Positions 1 through 11,213 of a stretch of 64,000 nt of DNA are shown here, one piece after another; the first letter of the stretch is position 1, and each line of letters begins with the position of its first letter. A program made the position numbers and the translations under genes. The stretch is from Lepiota brunneoincarnata. Taxonomy: Eukaryota; Basidiomycota; Agaricomycetes; Agaricales; Agaricaceae. The notes under the pieces were generated by a model, which saw only the letters and a program-made list of their open reading frames with translations, searched no databases and was not told the origin of the DNA. Location: positions 1,240,001-1,304,000 of the forward strand of contig JAEBUN010000009.1 of NCBI GenBank assembly GCA_023014365.1. The letters are read 5' to 3'.

Positions 1-1957
1 GTGCATGAGTGTCGAATACTGCATCGTCTGGACTGGCACCTGAACCGAAACGGGTACTACTCCTGGATTCGCAATAGTCATTGAAAAGGGAATGGGGGGT
101 ATCGATACGGGTACGGGGACGTTGACGTTCAAGGGGACGCCAGGGAACTGACAGCGGAAGTGGGAAGAAGGTGTAGGGACCACCGGTGGTTGTATTAGTA
201 AAGCAATCTGTTGAGGTGTATTTTGTTCCCCCAGAGGCGGATTTTGTGTGTGTGTGGGTATATGTATAGCTCTGAAGTTGGGTGTCACAAGGTGGGTGTA
301 TACGACTCTTGAGGTGCGTGAATGTATTTGCGTAATTCGGACTTGGGCAAGGAGAGGCGTTGGATGGCGCGGTGGGCGATGAGCACGAGGAGTTGGTAGG
401 GGAGGATTTGCGAATTTTCGCCCCTGGGAGTAGAGGATACGTATTGCCTGCAGCAGCCTTCCCTATCCAGCTACTTTCTTCGTCGTTCTGAGGTTCTGTC
501 TGTCGATTGGTCACGAGAGTAGAGACAGGTTCAGGAGATCCAATCAGTCTCCCGGATTCTGAAATTACCGATGGAGCAGGTGCGGCCGCAATCCCCGTCG
601 ACGTTGGTCCTAACACGGGCAAACTGGCAGTTATATTTGCAGTCGATGACAACGAGTCGGTCCTTCGCCGCAACGCCATTAACAACTCCCTTGACCTGTT
701 CCTCTTTGTTTCAGGATCAACAGAGCCTGACGTCGGAGGGAGCGTCCAACCCCCTGCAGCACCGTACAACCCACTACCTCGCCCGAAACCTTCCTGTTCT
801 TCCTCTTCCATAAGTGGGGAAGATGAACAGGTATTCGACCTGGGTATGGTGCCATCCTCTGAAGCGGTAAAGCCAGGCGCGAAGAGGCTCAGGTTGCCAA
901 TACCGAATTCTGGTAACGTTGGGCTAGAGCCTTGGCTAGGCGGGAGATTCTGTGCAGCATCCCGGTGATGCTGAGAACGCAGTTGGTCAACGATAGCGCG
1001 AGTTCGGGATGTTCGGTTTGGGCGACGTCGTTGATTGGATGGATCAAGGAGGAAGGATGGGAGAACATTCGGTGAGGGTCGGTCACCACCAATTCCAGGG
1101 CTACTGGCACTGCTTGTGGTGCGGGAACCCGATAATGTGCTCGTGGTGCCTCCTGAATGGTCATTTCTGGAACTTACAAGCGGTGGGAGGTTGTTGTTTA
1201 GCGATGGGAAGGAAAAGGGAGCGAAACGATCGGACGAGTCTGAAGATGACGAGCTAGATGAAGATGAAGATGTGAATGTGGGTGATTCGAGAGGAACAAA
1301 AGATGACGCTGAAGGGTTGAGCCGGAATGTTTTGGGCGTCGAAGGTCGAAAGAAATAGTCGGCGGTGCTGAACAACGCAGCCTGCGACACCAGGGGATTT
1401 TGGGTGCTCGGTTTTGCTGTCCTCTCTCCCTTGAGCAGGTTTTCCAGAGTTTTGCTTCCCACAAGGTCCTCCACAAGCTCATTCCAGCGCTCTCTACCCA
1501 GCTCGATGTCCAATTTGGACACATGGACATATAAGCTTTCCCTTTTCTTGGGTTTCTCCAGTTCGAGATTTGGCCAGGGCGAGGAGTCAAAACCAACCGC
1601 TGCTTCGTAGATCCTCAATGTGTCGCTCGCGGTCTTGACCCCAACCAGGTCCTCGTTCAATACATCGTCCTCTCCAGCGATTCGACAGCTCACAGACGAG
1701 CGCCACTCGCTTGGCGTGCGCAAAATCTCATCTCCCCTCTCCTCCTCGTCGGACAGCTCCCACGCGTGTTTGCTGTATAAAGAACGGTGGTAATGAGGCG
1801 GCTTTGCGAAAACCGGGCCTTGGGAAGTCTTTTCCGGTTCATAGGACCATGATATAGAACTAAAAGGAGTGCGCCACCAGTTAGTGGGTACGATCTGCCA
1901 CTCTTCTTCCATCGTAGTCTGTGGGTCGTGCTGGCTGTTGTGCCGTTGGGGGTCCAT
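1..1957 (-). CDS. Ser/Thr-rich hypothetical protein, 3' end beyond the window
   Basis: One uninterrupted minus-strand reading frame runs from an ATG at 1957 to the left edge, about 650 codons with no stop, so the C-terminus is missing. The start MDPQRHNSQHD is the first ATG after an in-frame TGA; a second ATG lies at 1912. The first 150 residues look folded, with acidic and Trp-containing stretches such as ERWNELVEDLVGSKTLENLL. From about residue 200 the protein is low complexity: a run of about a dozen serines near residues 230-245, then Pro/Ser/Thr-rich linkers with short basic patches (RRRPNRTSRTR). No catalytic motif or named domain was recognised. Its composition would suit a nuclear regulatory or RNA-associated protein, but that is inference only. 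The length without a stop in a GC-balanced sequence is the main evidence that it is real. Confidence 0.72.
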   Translation of the reverse strand, partial: MDPQRHNSQHDPQTTMEEEWQIVPTNWWRTPFSSISWSYEPEKTSQGPVFAKPPHYHRSLYSKHAWELSDEEERGDEILRTPSEWRSSVSCRIAGEDDVLNEDLVGVKTASDTLRIYEAAVGFDSSPWPNLELEKPKKRESLYVHVSKLDIELGRERWNELVEDLVGSKTLENLLKGERTAKPSTQNPLVSQAALFSTADYFFRPSTPKTFRLNPSASSFVPLESPTFTSSSSSSSSSSDSSDRFAPFSFPSLNNNLPPLVSSRNDHSGGTTSTLSGSRTTSSASSPGIGGDRPSPNVLPSFLLDPSNQRRRPNRTSRTRAIVDQLRSQHHRDAAQNLPPSQGSSPTLPEFGIGNLSLFAPGFTASEDGTIPRSNTCSSSPLMEEEEQEGFGRGSGLYGAAGGWTLPPTSGSVDPETKRNRSRELLMALRRRTDSLSSTANITASLPVLGPTSTGIAAAPAPSVISESGRLIGSPEPVSTLVTNRQTEPQNDEESSWIGKAAAGNTYPLLPGAKIRKSSPTNSSCSSPTAPSNASPCPSPNYANTFTHLKSRIHPPCDTQLQSYTYTHTHTKSASGGTKYTSTDCFTNTTTGGPYTFFPLPLSVPWRPLERQRPRTRIDTPHSLFNDYCESRSSTRFGSGASPDDAVFDTHA

Positions 1958-4900
1958 CGACAGCGAGTCGGGGTGTTGACAAATCCACCTGTGGGGCACA
2001 CGAGGTAATATTGAGTCAGCAAACGAGGCTCAGACCAGAGTTGGAAGATAAAGAACAGTAAAAAAAAAAAGAGGACAGAACCTTACCAAAAGACCTGAAG
2101 AGGACAAGGTGATAGTCTGTGGGGAAAGACTACAAGAGGGCGAACATGTGTTGAGTGCCTGCCTGCTTGAGAATCCAACAGAGTTTGCTGATGTCGACCT
2201 GAGGTCACGGGATCGTTTTATTATACTCCGAAACAGCCAATGAAATTCATTATAACGTCCTATTGAAACGCCCGGTGTGAACCTAGCCACTGCTCCCGCC
2301 AACAGCAGGCAGTCAAAGTGCCAGAGAACCCTGCTGATCTCGGAAACGACCACTCCAGGGATATACAACAATCACTCGCCCCCCGTTCCAAGCGCTCGAC
2401 AGAGGCTGATCTTCCCTGCTGGCTATCCATTTGCAACGCCTCTTGAATTTCAACCATGATGCCAGCAGGCACCGACGCTCGTCAAATTCTGAGCGAACCC
2501 CGCCAATATTTTGGTATCAGCACTCAGGGAGCTTGAAATACGATGGGCTCTGGGGACCGCCCCGATCTCAAAGTGGACCAAGACAGATATCATATCTTCT
2601 GGATCCCCTCATTCGTACACCCTACCGACCCCGGACGACAGGGCGGCAAGGGCGGAGGTAGCAAGTGGAACAGTTGACTAGCATCCGCACCCACGGCTGC
2701 AAAGTCATCGGTGTGAGCCGCAGTAGTCAGGGCCGCATCGCGCCGCCATACCAATACCGAGAAAGAATTGTGCCGAGCGCCCCGTTAAGGAGCGTCCCAA
2801 GGCTTTCAAGGCTCTTCAGGCCGGTCAGGGGCTTGTCTGTAACTTGTTGTTAACTACCAAAGACACCTATCTCATCCATCTCTTTCGCCAGATTTATGTA
2901 TATCTGGACCTACTCGCCCAAACCATTGCTCAACAACAAAATGAAGATACCCAACCAGATGGTGAATTTATATCGGAGACCGCGTTCGGTACTCAGGTTG
3001 CTAATGGCAATACCATCGGTGGTAATAGAAATATGGATCATTATGCCGTGGTTCGCCGCGGCCGCAGAAGGATTACCAAGCAACAGACGTTATAATGTGC
3101 GTTAATTCTGCCTCTCAACATAAGGCCTCTTCTAACTAGACTGGAAATTAGGACAATGGCAGCCCGAGGTTGCTGGTGAAGCACCCGTCCGAGGAATCCA
3201 TATGATCCTGCTCGCCGTACCAAAACTGTGGTTCATGGCTGAAGCGGCATTGAGGACCCGACAAATTAGTTGGCAAGTTCTAAGCTGGATATCGACGAAC
3301 TGACAACAAGTCGACACAAGAAGAGCAAGAGGAATTCCTGGTGTGCTGGGGAAGCCGCCATGCTGATCAGTTGTTTGCTCGGCCTGATCCACCGTATAAC
3401 GATCCGTTCTTGAGGCCGGCCGGGAAAGGGGATGAGGACGCCAGTCACATGAGCGATGACGAGCCGAACGAGCCTGATCGCGTTTAGCGGAGACGAGGAT
3501 ATCTCTCCCGAAATTCAAAACTCAGACCTCTCGAAACTTGACGTGCAGCAGGCAACAAAGGGAGGCCACTCCCACTACCCATCTAACCGCACGGGGACGC
3601 TAGCCTCACCATTTAACGGCTCCCTTGTTCCTCTGAGGTGTTACTCCCAGAGACCAGGGCTGCTCTGCCCTCCGCTGCTCAGATTTGTTGAATCTCTGGC
3701 CGGGATGGGGAGCCCGGGTGAAATAATAGGCGCCGATTAGAGTTTTGCTAAAATGAGGACTGTCCAGGAGAGCACAAGGAGGAGGAGAACAAGGGCCCGT
3801 ATATCGTCCAGGGCAGGGGGAAAGGAAAGAAGGCCAAGATGAATAGGGGTGATAGGAGAGAGGACCGGCCATAGTTTGGATTTCGGACATCGAGTTTCGA
3901 AGCACGCGTTTTGACAGGAAGTCTTAAGCCGTTCAACAAAGGCCTCGCAACTTTTGGGGAAGTAAGGGCGCTCGATCCTTTGCCTGGCCTTGAGATGTCA
4001 CCCACATCAATGCGCCCACTACCTGCTTGCAATGGTTCCGCTGCACCACGGGTCCCCCTTCCAGCATAATAGTTCCGCGGAGCCTCGGCGCGGCGACAGG
4101 AGCGAAGGAGCCTATGGGGCCCATACCTGCATTGTCTTGCCCCTAAAATCATTATCAACTGCCTCGAGCCCAGGCCAGACCAGCTGCTCGGCAGGTTTCC
4201 CCTCTTGTGCTGCATACAAGAACGAGAAAGGTACTTGCCTGCTTGATATATTTCTAAAACCCCACTGCTGGACAGCCTTCCCAGGTCCCCTTTTCCATTC
4301 TTGATGCGGCAAAGAATGATTTTTCGTAGCTGACCAACAATTCGGGCCTCGAGGGGGCCCCAATGACCCACACATGACTTCCGCTTCAACCCTGGTTCCT
4401 TCCCATCAATGTCCTTGATTTGGTGTGCTTGGATATTGTCCCTAATGGTAACTCCATGGGAGTCCCTTCGAGAGCGAGAGCCCGTCTAATGGCCCTGGGA
4501 AGATGCCACACCACATCGGCCCCACGCCCGACCCAGAGATTAATCCAACAACCACCCTCGAGAACCGTGTCCTGAACAGCTTTCGAAAGATCGGATCAAT
4601 CAATTCGAAGCTGAGTGATGCTGACATTGGGCAGTATATTATGTACTCCCTGGTCTATTCCTCTTGCAACAGGTTTAATCTTGGCGTCATGGGCGTTGCA
4701 ACAAGGGGTCCTAATTCCATGGTTGCACTGGTCTTCCGGGCATTGGGCACATATACTTTCTTTGCAGGTAAAGACGACGACCAGTGCAAACAGATGGAAT
4801 AATAAACATGACCCCTAGGCCTAGGCTCTTACCACCGTTCTGAGCTTATTGTGGTGTGAGAACAGTTTCAACGGCACGTAGTACGTACAATCTCATGCAG

Positions 4901-5368
4901 TACGACAGCCACAGCTTTATCAAGGGAGATAACAGAACTTTGTTTTCCTCATGAAGCCGATTGGCTCAATACACCCACAAAAACACAGCCAAGAAAGAGA
5001 AGCGCTTCCCTCAAACGCTTAGGCGCGCGCAGTCGTTCACAAGCCACATTTATCAGGAGCTCGGACCTCCTGGAAAGTTGCCCGACGGAACAATGGTATC
5101 CCACCAGGGCATTCATCCTAGTCTCGAATCGCTGTTGTAGAAATGGTATGAGGGATATAGGTTGAGTGACGGATGACCATGTGTTCTGTAACAGCACGAC
5201 GCAAGGGTCAGTCGTAGGTGGGTAAAGGGGTTTCTGAACATCAATGGTGCAAGCACTAGCAAAGAACCAAGGGGATGATTCTATGATTGGCGCACATACA
5301 TGCCTTGCCTGATATATGCTCCTCGATAGGGGAGGATTGATTTCTCAAGGATCCCCCGTATCGAACCC
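1958..5368. other. Gene-poor stretch, no supported gene
   Basis: Only short overlapping reading frames on both strands are present, and none shows a recognisable motif or coherent splice structure. Two adjoining short plus-strand frames at about 2461-2660 look protein-like (FGISTQGA, then DRYHIFWIPSFVHPTDPGR) but are separated by a stop; they may be relics of a decayed gene or transposon. The region around 3260-3500 also reads like decayed coding sequence. Nothing else can be supported. Confidence 0.5.
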
Positions 5369-7556
5369 ATGTTGACTGTTCTCCTTCTCCTCTCTGGCTT
5401 CGAGTTGTCTTCGAGTGCCCCCGTCGTCTCTTCTGGTACCGAAAGTGATCGTGTCCCACTTGTATCGTCTGCACGTGCACTCCCGGATTGCATTGGCGTA
5501 GCTCGCTGCCGGTCCATACAGGGTATTGTGTGGAGTTGTGTTGCGACGATATTTGCATGCACATGGGTTGCAGTTCATCCGAATTTGCCAGGCCCAGGGG
5601 ATCCTGCATCGACGAGATGGAAGCGGAAGCTATTAACAATGATGTATGCTATGGTTGCACCAGAGTTTGTGACAGTGTGGGCACTGCGCCAACGAATCGC
5701 GGCTAGGAGGATTGTGAAGGAGATGAATGGGGGGCGTGAAGAAGGAAGTCAGTACTAATAATATTGCGAATTGTAAAATGACACTCACCAGCGATTCTTG
5801 TATTACAATGGTGATCAGTCATCCTTGGCCTTGTTGAGGGCTGTGAAGAGGTGGTGGAGCCAAGATCCGCGGGAGGCACCCAGGGAGTGGACGCTTACAC
5901 ATGGGTTCTTTGTCCAAATGGGTGGATTCATCCTTTACGACGGTGACATGGCAAAGCGGGTGCTGACATTTGATGATCTGAAGAGGATGAAGGAGCGGGG
6001 GGATCAGCAGGAGTGGGGGGACGAGTTGGGGCAACTGCAAGGGTATGAGGAGGAGCAGAGGAAGTTGCGAGAGCGGGAGCGGGAGCTAGAGAAACAGTTA
6101 GGGTTGGTGCGGGACGGGAAAATGGATCTGGAGGAGGGGTTGGAGAGTCTGAGGGGTCTGGAGTTGACGCTGAGGGGTGTGCAGATAGAAGAGTGGGATC
6201 AGGTACGGGTGGTAGAACGGGCGCGAGTACGGGCGGAAATGCTACGGAAGAGGCATGTGCAAGAGCAAGAGCCGGGACAGAGACAGGCGCGGAAGCTCAG
6301 CCGGTCGAAGTGGGAACTGAAGCGGGAACTGAAGCGAAATCTGGAATTCGAGCGGAAGCTGGAGAAACTGCAGGAGAGGTTGCGGGAACTAGAACGGGAA
6401 CGGGAGTCGTGGAAGTTGAAACACCAGGTCCAGGAGGTGCGGGAGTTGGAACAACGAGTAAGGTGGGTACTGGAGCGGGAGCGGGAGCTTGGGCTTGAGC
6501 TGGAACGGCGACAGAGGCAGCTACGAGAGATGAAAAAGCAGAAGGAAGAGTGGACGCAGAAGCGGGCCTCGGAATGGGGACATAGGACAAAATCAGAGTT
6601 GGAACGGGAGTGGGAACAGGAGTGGAATCGGCGTAAACGGGAGAAACTAGCCGTCACGGTAGACGCGGACTTGCCCACGATATCGGAGTATGAGCTCAAC
6701 GACAAGGCCAAGGGCGATATCCTGACCAAGTTGTTCGTCATCGTCCAGATGAGCTGGTTCATCATACAGTTCTCCACTCGTCGAAAGGCCGGTCTCCTGG
6801 TGACTGAACTTGAGATTATTACACTCGCCTTTGCCACCCTCAACATTATCACATATGTTTTCTGGTGGAACAAACCAAAGGATGTCCTGGTAGCAGTTCG
6901 TGTTCAACAGAAATCGGGTAGCGACGGAGGCTGGGGCGAGGCTGGTTTCAGCACAAATACCCAGTCAGCAGGGACAGGAGTACGGGAAAGAGAGGGAGTG
7001 CTAGGTGAGAAGAGGTGGCTCACTCGCAAGTTGGAGGAAATGAAGGAATCCGAGGGGCAGGTGTGGCTGAAGATGGTCGTATATCGACTTGTCCAAGCGG
7101 CTTTGCGTCCCATTGGGAAAATTGCGCGGCTATTGTTCTGAAATTCACCCTGGATCTCTACGGGTGCCCATGTTCTACACAGACAGCAGCGGTGGAAATG
7201 TCTACGCTTCCCTCCTGCTGATTGCAATGGGGTTTGGCGCAGTTCACCTCATCCCGTGGTCGTTCGTATTTCCATCCATTGCCGAACGTTCACTCTGGCG
7301 TTTATCAGCTCTCCTCCTCGTACTCGTGCCTGTGATGGTTTACCTGCGCGATCTTGCCCTCCACTGCAACGAATATCATCCAACCAAATATTCCAGATTT
7401 CTGGTCGGCGCAACAACTAACCTTGCCTCTCTCGGTCTTCCTATTTATATTCTCGCTCGCCTCACCCTCTTCGTTCTCGCATTCACTGTTCTTCGCGATC
7501 CTCTTCCAGGCGTATACACCAATGTTGAATGGACAACATTCCTCCCCCACGTATGA
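5369..7556 (+). CDS. Basidiomycete polytopic membrane protein with inserted coiled coil
   Basis: The ends match a large family of uncharacterised Agaricomycete membrane proteins. The N-terminal exon has the family block IQGIVWSCVATIFACTWV followed by a Trp-Lys-Arg-Lys segment and a second hydrophobic helix (MMYAMVAPEFVTVWALRQR). After a short intron (acceptor at about 5791) comes LTHGFFVQMGGF, then ISEYELNDKAKGDILTK and hydrophobic helices (VIVQMSWFIIQFSTRRKAG, NIITYVFWWNKP). The C-terminal part has three further membrane segments after VPMFYTDSSGG. Between the GGF block and the ISEYEL block lies about 200 residues of Glu/Arg/Leu-rich predicted coiled coil (about 6000-6640), much longer than the usual linker in this family as I know it. 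The frame shifts by one base at about 7089-7140; dropping one A from the AAAA near 7120 joins the frames. Function unknown. Confidence 0.78.
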
Positions 7557-9359
7557 GATGCTCGCCCGCGTTTGTTAGCCGTTTGTTGAGCCCATGCCGA
7601 TTCTTAATCCGCCGCCTCACTTTCACTTTTTCGTTAGGACAGGTTTCATTAATTGCCGCTCCCGAATTCGAATAACCAGACGTACCATGTAAACCCGTGT
7701 AAATTATTGAATCGCATAGACGAAAAATAGACAACCCAGACCCCACAGCCCTCCACAACCTAGGGCAGGCGGGTAAGGCTGTCGACGTGTCGTCTATGTC
7801 GAGCCGTTGGTCTCTAAACCCTCTACGAAGAGCTAACATATCATGAGCAGCCTCGTCCTCGAGTATCTCAGTGCTGGCCGGGTAGACGGACGCCTTGGAT
7901 AGGGGCAATCTGGTAGATGGGAATCATCTATCCATCTATGTGTCGTCATGTGGATGTTCTCACCGAATCCCGTCACAATAGCATCCAGGACTTCCACGTA
8001 CCATCTGTGAGCAACCTAGTCGCGTTGGCGAGGAACAGGAATACGCAAGTCATTCTTGGGTGCCAGAGACTGACCAGATTTGCCTTGCCCCCACCCTTGT
8101 TCCAAGTATGTCCCCCGCATCATTCATCCACACAATATATTCATTGTCTTATACAGTGTCGGACCGTCAATCAACACACTTGGCTTTTCAGCTTTGTCAG
8201 TTAGCGCATATATTCTGATAAATTCAGGATAAATATGTCTTGTATGTAGCTATAACAGGATTAAATATTGTAACCATTGAGGCAAGATACACAAAGGTAT
8301 AAGTGATTCTTTACCTGAAATCTATCAAAATGGGACCAAACAACTTTGATCACAAGGTCAGTTCAAGTTTGAATGGGTAATACTGTATATCTTGGCTTGC
8401 TTTCGAGCTAGTTTTGTTGATATGCATATTATGTACCCCTCCAAGACATTTCAGAAGCATAGCTATCAGGATTGTAGAGCAATATTGATTCTTCAGGAGT
8501 GTGACATTTAGGATAAAGGAAGAGGTACCCAAAAAGCAAAATATTCTCCCCCTCCCAAATCTCCTCTCCTGCTACTCAGAAAGCCTGTAACTAGTTCCTA
8601 TGGTTGCTCATGCAGACTCAGAAGCTGTCAAAAATGGAAGGCTCACAATATAATTGACAAGAACCTTGACAGTGCTGCAGAAGCTTATAACCTGGAAAAA
8701 CAGACTATGGCAAAGCCTTGAGGCCTCCAGGTACTTGCAAAGCAGTTTGGAGTTGTATTGAAGAGCTTACAGTATTGCATAAATGGGGAGAAAACTCAGG
8801 AAGAATATTTGGCAACATTCAAACAACCCAGCCCAGTGAAGGAACAAGTTCTCCTCAACTTCATTCTCCAGTCAGCTGACTGTGGGCTACCCCTGAAAGA
8901 CAACAAGGTGATGGATTGATAAGGCTTTGTCACAGATTGGTCACAGTGTGTCGATCGACAGTCTTCTCTGTTTTTCAGCACCAATAGTTGGAAAAACATA
9001 ACAAATAATCATGCACTACAGCTCTCTATAATACCATTTCATATGATGTAGAATACCATTTAGCATACAACTATCTAATTTTTGTTGGGATTTGGAGCAA
9101 TGCAGAAGTACAAAAAAATGATTTCAATCTAGTGTGTCAATTGATGGTCCAACACTGTATATTTTGCCTGTATAAGCTGATGCCTACTGAGCAACTGGGC
9201 GTTTGTGATCCCACCCAACACTGGGTCCCCAGCGCTCGAGGACGTCTAACTAGTGTTATCGCATTGGATGTCCAACCTTACAAATTAAGAGGTTACTCAT
9301 CCCAAGGCTTCTCTATGTAGAATACAATCCTGAGCGAGGACAACCATACACAAAACAAA
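7557..9359. other. AT-rich gene-poor stretch with transposon relic
   Basis: This stretch is clearly more AT-rich than its flanks, especially 8200-9200. Apart from the transposase relic at 8638-8916 it holds no supported gene. No matching terminal inverted repeats were located by eye. Confidence 0.5.
8638..8916 (+). mobile_element. Degenerate pogo-like (Tc1/mariner superfamily) transposase N-terminus
   Basis: The frame beginning at 8638 reads like the N-terminal DNA-binding part of a fungal pogo/Tigger-type transposase: a psq-like helix-turn-helix segment (LDSAAEAYNLEKQTMAKP), then a second HTH element (LQVLAKQFGVVLKSLQYCI), a spacer, and the CENP-B-type segment SPVKEQVLLNFILQSADCG followed by LPLKDNKVMD. 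One in-frame TGA lies near 8719 and two stops follow at 8917. The DDE catalytic domain is absent, so this is a dead fragment. Assignment rests on the order and spacing of the helical segments, not on an exact match. Confidence 0.55.
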
Positions 9360-10661
9360 CTATTTCTTTCTCCCTTTTCGTGCGGCAGTTTGGCCTCCGG
9401 CCCCATTCTTTACGCACTCGTCACAGTACCATTTCTCCGGCACTGGCTGCTTCAAGCCAACACAACTCAAGTGGAACTACAAGGAAAATATTCATTGTGC
9501 AGATAAAGAATGTAGTGTACAAAATAAAAAACCTACCCATTCATATGGGCAGCCATTCTCATTGTCACATGCCACCATCTACACCTTGTCAGTAAACCCG
9601 TTTTGAAAGATACGTCTAAAAGATACCCACGTCTCCATAACTTTGTTTCTGACAAAAACAATATAGTCGTTCAGTCCTCAGCATCATCCTCAGCCTCCAT
9701 TTCCTCATTTGTCTCAGCCTTCAGCCTCAGATTCTTCGACGGGATGGATTTGTCTCGACAGCCGTGACCGTTGGTGAGTTGGTTGTGGAGCTGGCGCTGA
9801 CGCTGTTGCAGAGGGCGATGCTGATCTATGTTTTGTTGGAGAGGGTACAGGTGTGAGCTTGATGGATCCAGAAGCAGCAATTCGGCGTTCTAATAACTAG
9901 ACTTGAGTATATTCTATCCATACAAACTAATAATGAACGCACTCTTTGTCGCACTTCCGCCACTACTAGTGGTGACTGCGCTGGTGACAGGAGTTGCAGA
10001 CCCTTGTCTTGATTCCGCAGGATTGACCAATGCACTCCTCAAACTTTCACTAATCTGCTGTACAGCATTCCGCCCGCCCGACCCAAAGTCGAGGCCCAAT
10101 CCTACTCCCGAGCCTGCCTTGCCCAAAGCAGACGACAAAGCGTCAGGTAATTCTCCCTGCAAGAATTTGACTTTGACAATATCGGCGTCCAGTCGTGCCC
10201 GAGTCCGCGTAATAAGGTCGATAAGCCGCTGCGCAAGAACACATTTCTCATCAGAAATCTCTTGTATCTCGGCATAAGAAGTTTGAATTTTTGCTGGAAG
10301 GCCGACGGATTTGGGCGATGGGGCACGTTGGGCCGGGTCTGTTGGAGTCGCGGATGAGGAGACCCGGAGAGAGTGACGGATGTAGCGGGCTGAGTCTTTG
10401 TCAATTTCTTGCTGCAATTCTGAGTTTGCTATGTCAGCATGTTGCTAAGAAGAATAATCTGATACATACCCTGTACCCTCACTTCCTTGAGCTTTATTTC
10501 CTGGAGGAGATGATTGACTTCATGGGGTAGGTTGTCGAGGCCTAGAAATGACACCGTTAATCCTTGATAGGAAGACGGAAAATGCGTGTATACCAACTGT
10601 AGATAAACTCGGACGCAACGGTCGCGGCTTCCTCGAAATTCTGAGAGTTTACAGTGCTCAT
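9360..10661 (-). CDS. ING-family chromatin reader with C-terminal PHD finger
   Basis: ING proteins (Yng2 in the NuA4 acetyltransferase, Pho23 in Rpd3L) read H3K4me3 and tether histone-modifying complexes. The start MSTVNSQNFEEAATVASEFI leads into the ING N-terminal helical domain across two introns (SLDNLPHEVNHLLQEIKLKE, then ELQQEIDKDSARYIRHS, then KIQTSYAEIQEISDEKCVLA). A Pro/Ser/Thr linker and an acidic stretch follow. The PHD finger is split by introns: LYCFCQKQSYGD, then MVACDNENGCPYEWFHLSCV, then WYCDECVKNG, giving the Cys4-His-Cys3 ligands, and the protein ends in a basic tail (ARKGRKK). Two single-base frame breaks lie in the linker and acidic stretch (about 9690-9730); removing one G at each of two GG dinucleotides restores one frame. 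Which ING subclass this is cannot be decided from the sequence. Confidence 0.85.
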
Positions 10662-11213
10662 GGTGGTAGACGGCTGGTGAAAGAACTCTGAAGGACTCAA
10701 GAAGACTCGGTGCTCCAGTTGAGATCACATGGCCTGGTATTAGTAAGCCGTGCACCGGGTTTCTGACAAAACCTGCATTGGCACGGACACGGCCTCTGTA
10801 AACCATGCTGCATTCATCGCCTGCGAGTGTTTTCGAAATCACAACTAAGAATAAACGCTTGTTCCCATGTCCTCTTTTTAAGTCGCAAAAGAGGATCTAT
10901 CAGATATCTGGTGCGCCAAACAGTGTCCTTCTGTTCTCAGTCTTTGATTCCGGGAGCAGATGCAGCTGCACTTGACTCATGATTCGTGTTCTATCAAGTC
11001 TGAATACTCACCCTCAGAATTCGAATTGCAGCCGTCTACTTCCATTACTGAAGTTCCAAACCCACACTCAGGTGTCACAAGCAACTGCGGGAGCATCATA
11101 CGCGCTTCTCTGAGGTTATTGTTGGTAGCAATGCTCTGGGATCCGCTTCTGGTAGACTCGACTCCCTCGAGATATAAAAGGAGCCGCTTCCACGGATGGG
11201 AGACGCCCAGATC
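10662..11213. promoter_or_regulatory. Divergent promoter region between ING gene and carboxylesterase 1
   Basis: About 550 bases separate two genes transcribed away from each other. Apart from the TATA box near the esterase, no motif stands out, and no coding sequence is supported. Confidence 0.4.
11172..11179 (+). promoter_or_regulatory. TATA box of carboxylesterase 1
   Basis: TATAAAAG lies 35-42 bases upstream of the ATG at 11214. It lies only about 17 bases upstream of an earlier in-frame ATG (11196), which makes the later ATG, followed directly by the signal peptide, the better start. Confidence 0.6.

Noticed and set aside
4503..4802. 99-codon plus-strand frame and an overlapping hydrophobic frame
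   Set aside because: No recognisable domain, no splice sites forming a larger gene, and two equally long overlapping frames; not enough to call a gene.
6199..6873. Minus-strand frame of 224 codons, Ser/Arg-rich
   Set aside because: Antisense of the coiled-coil insert and following helices of the membrane protein; its Ser/Arg composition is the complement of GAG/CGG codons.
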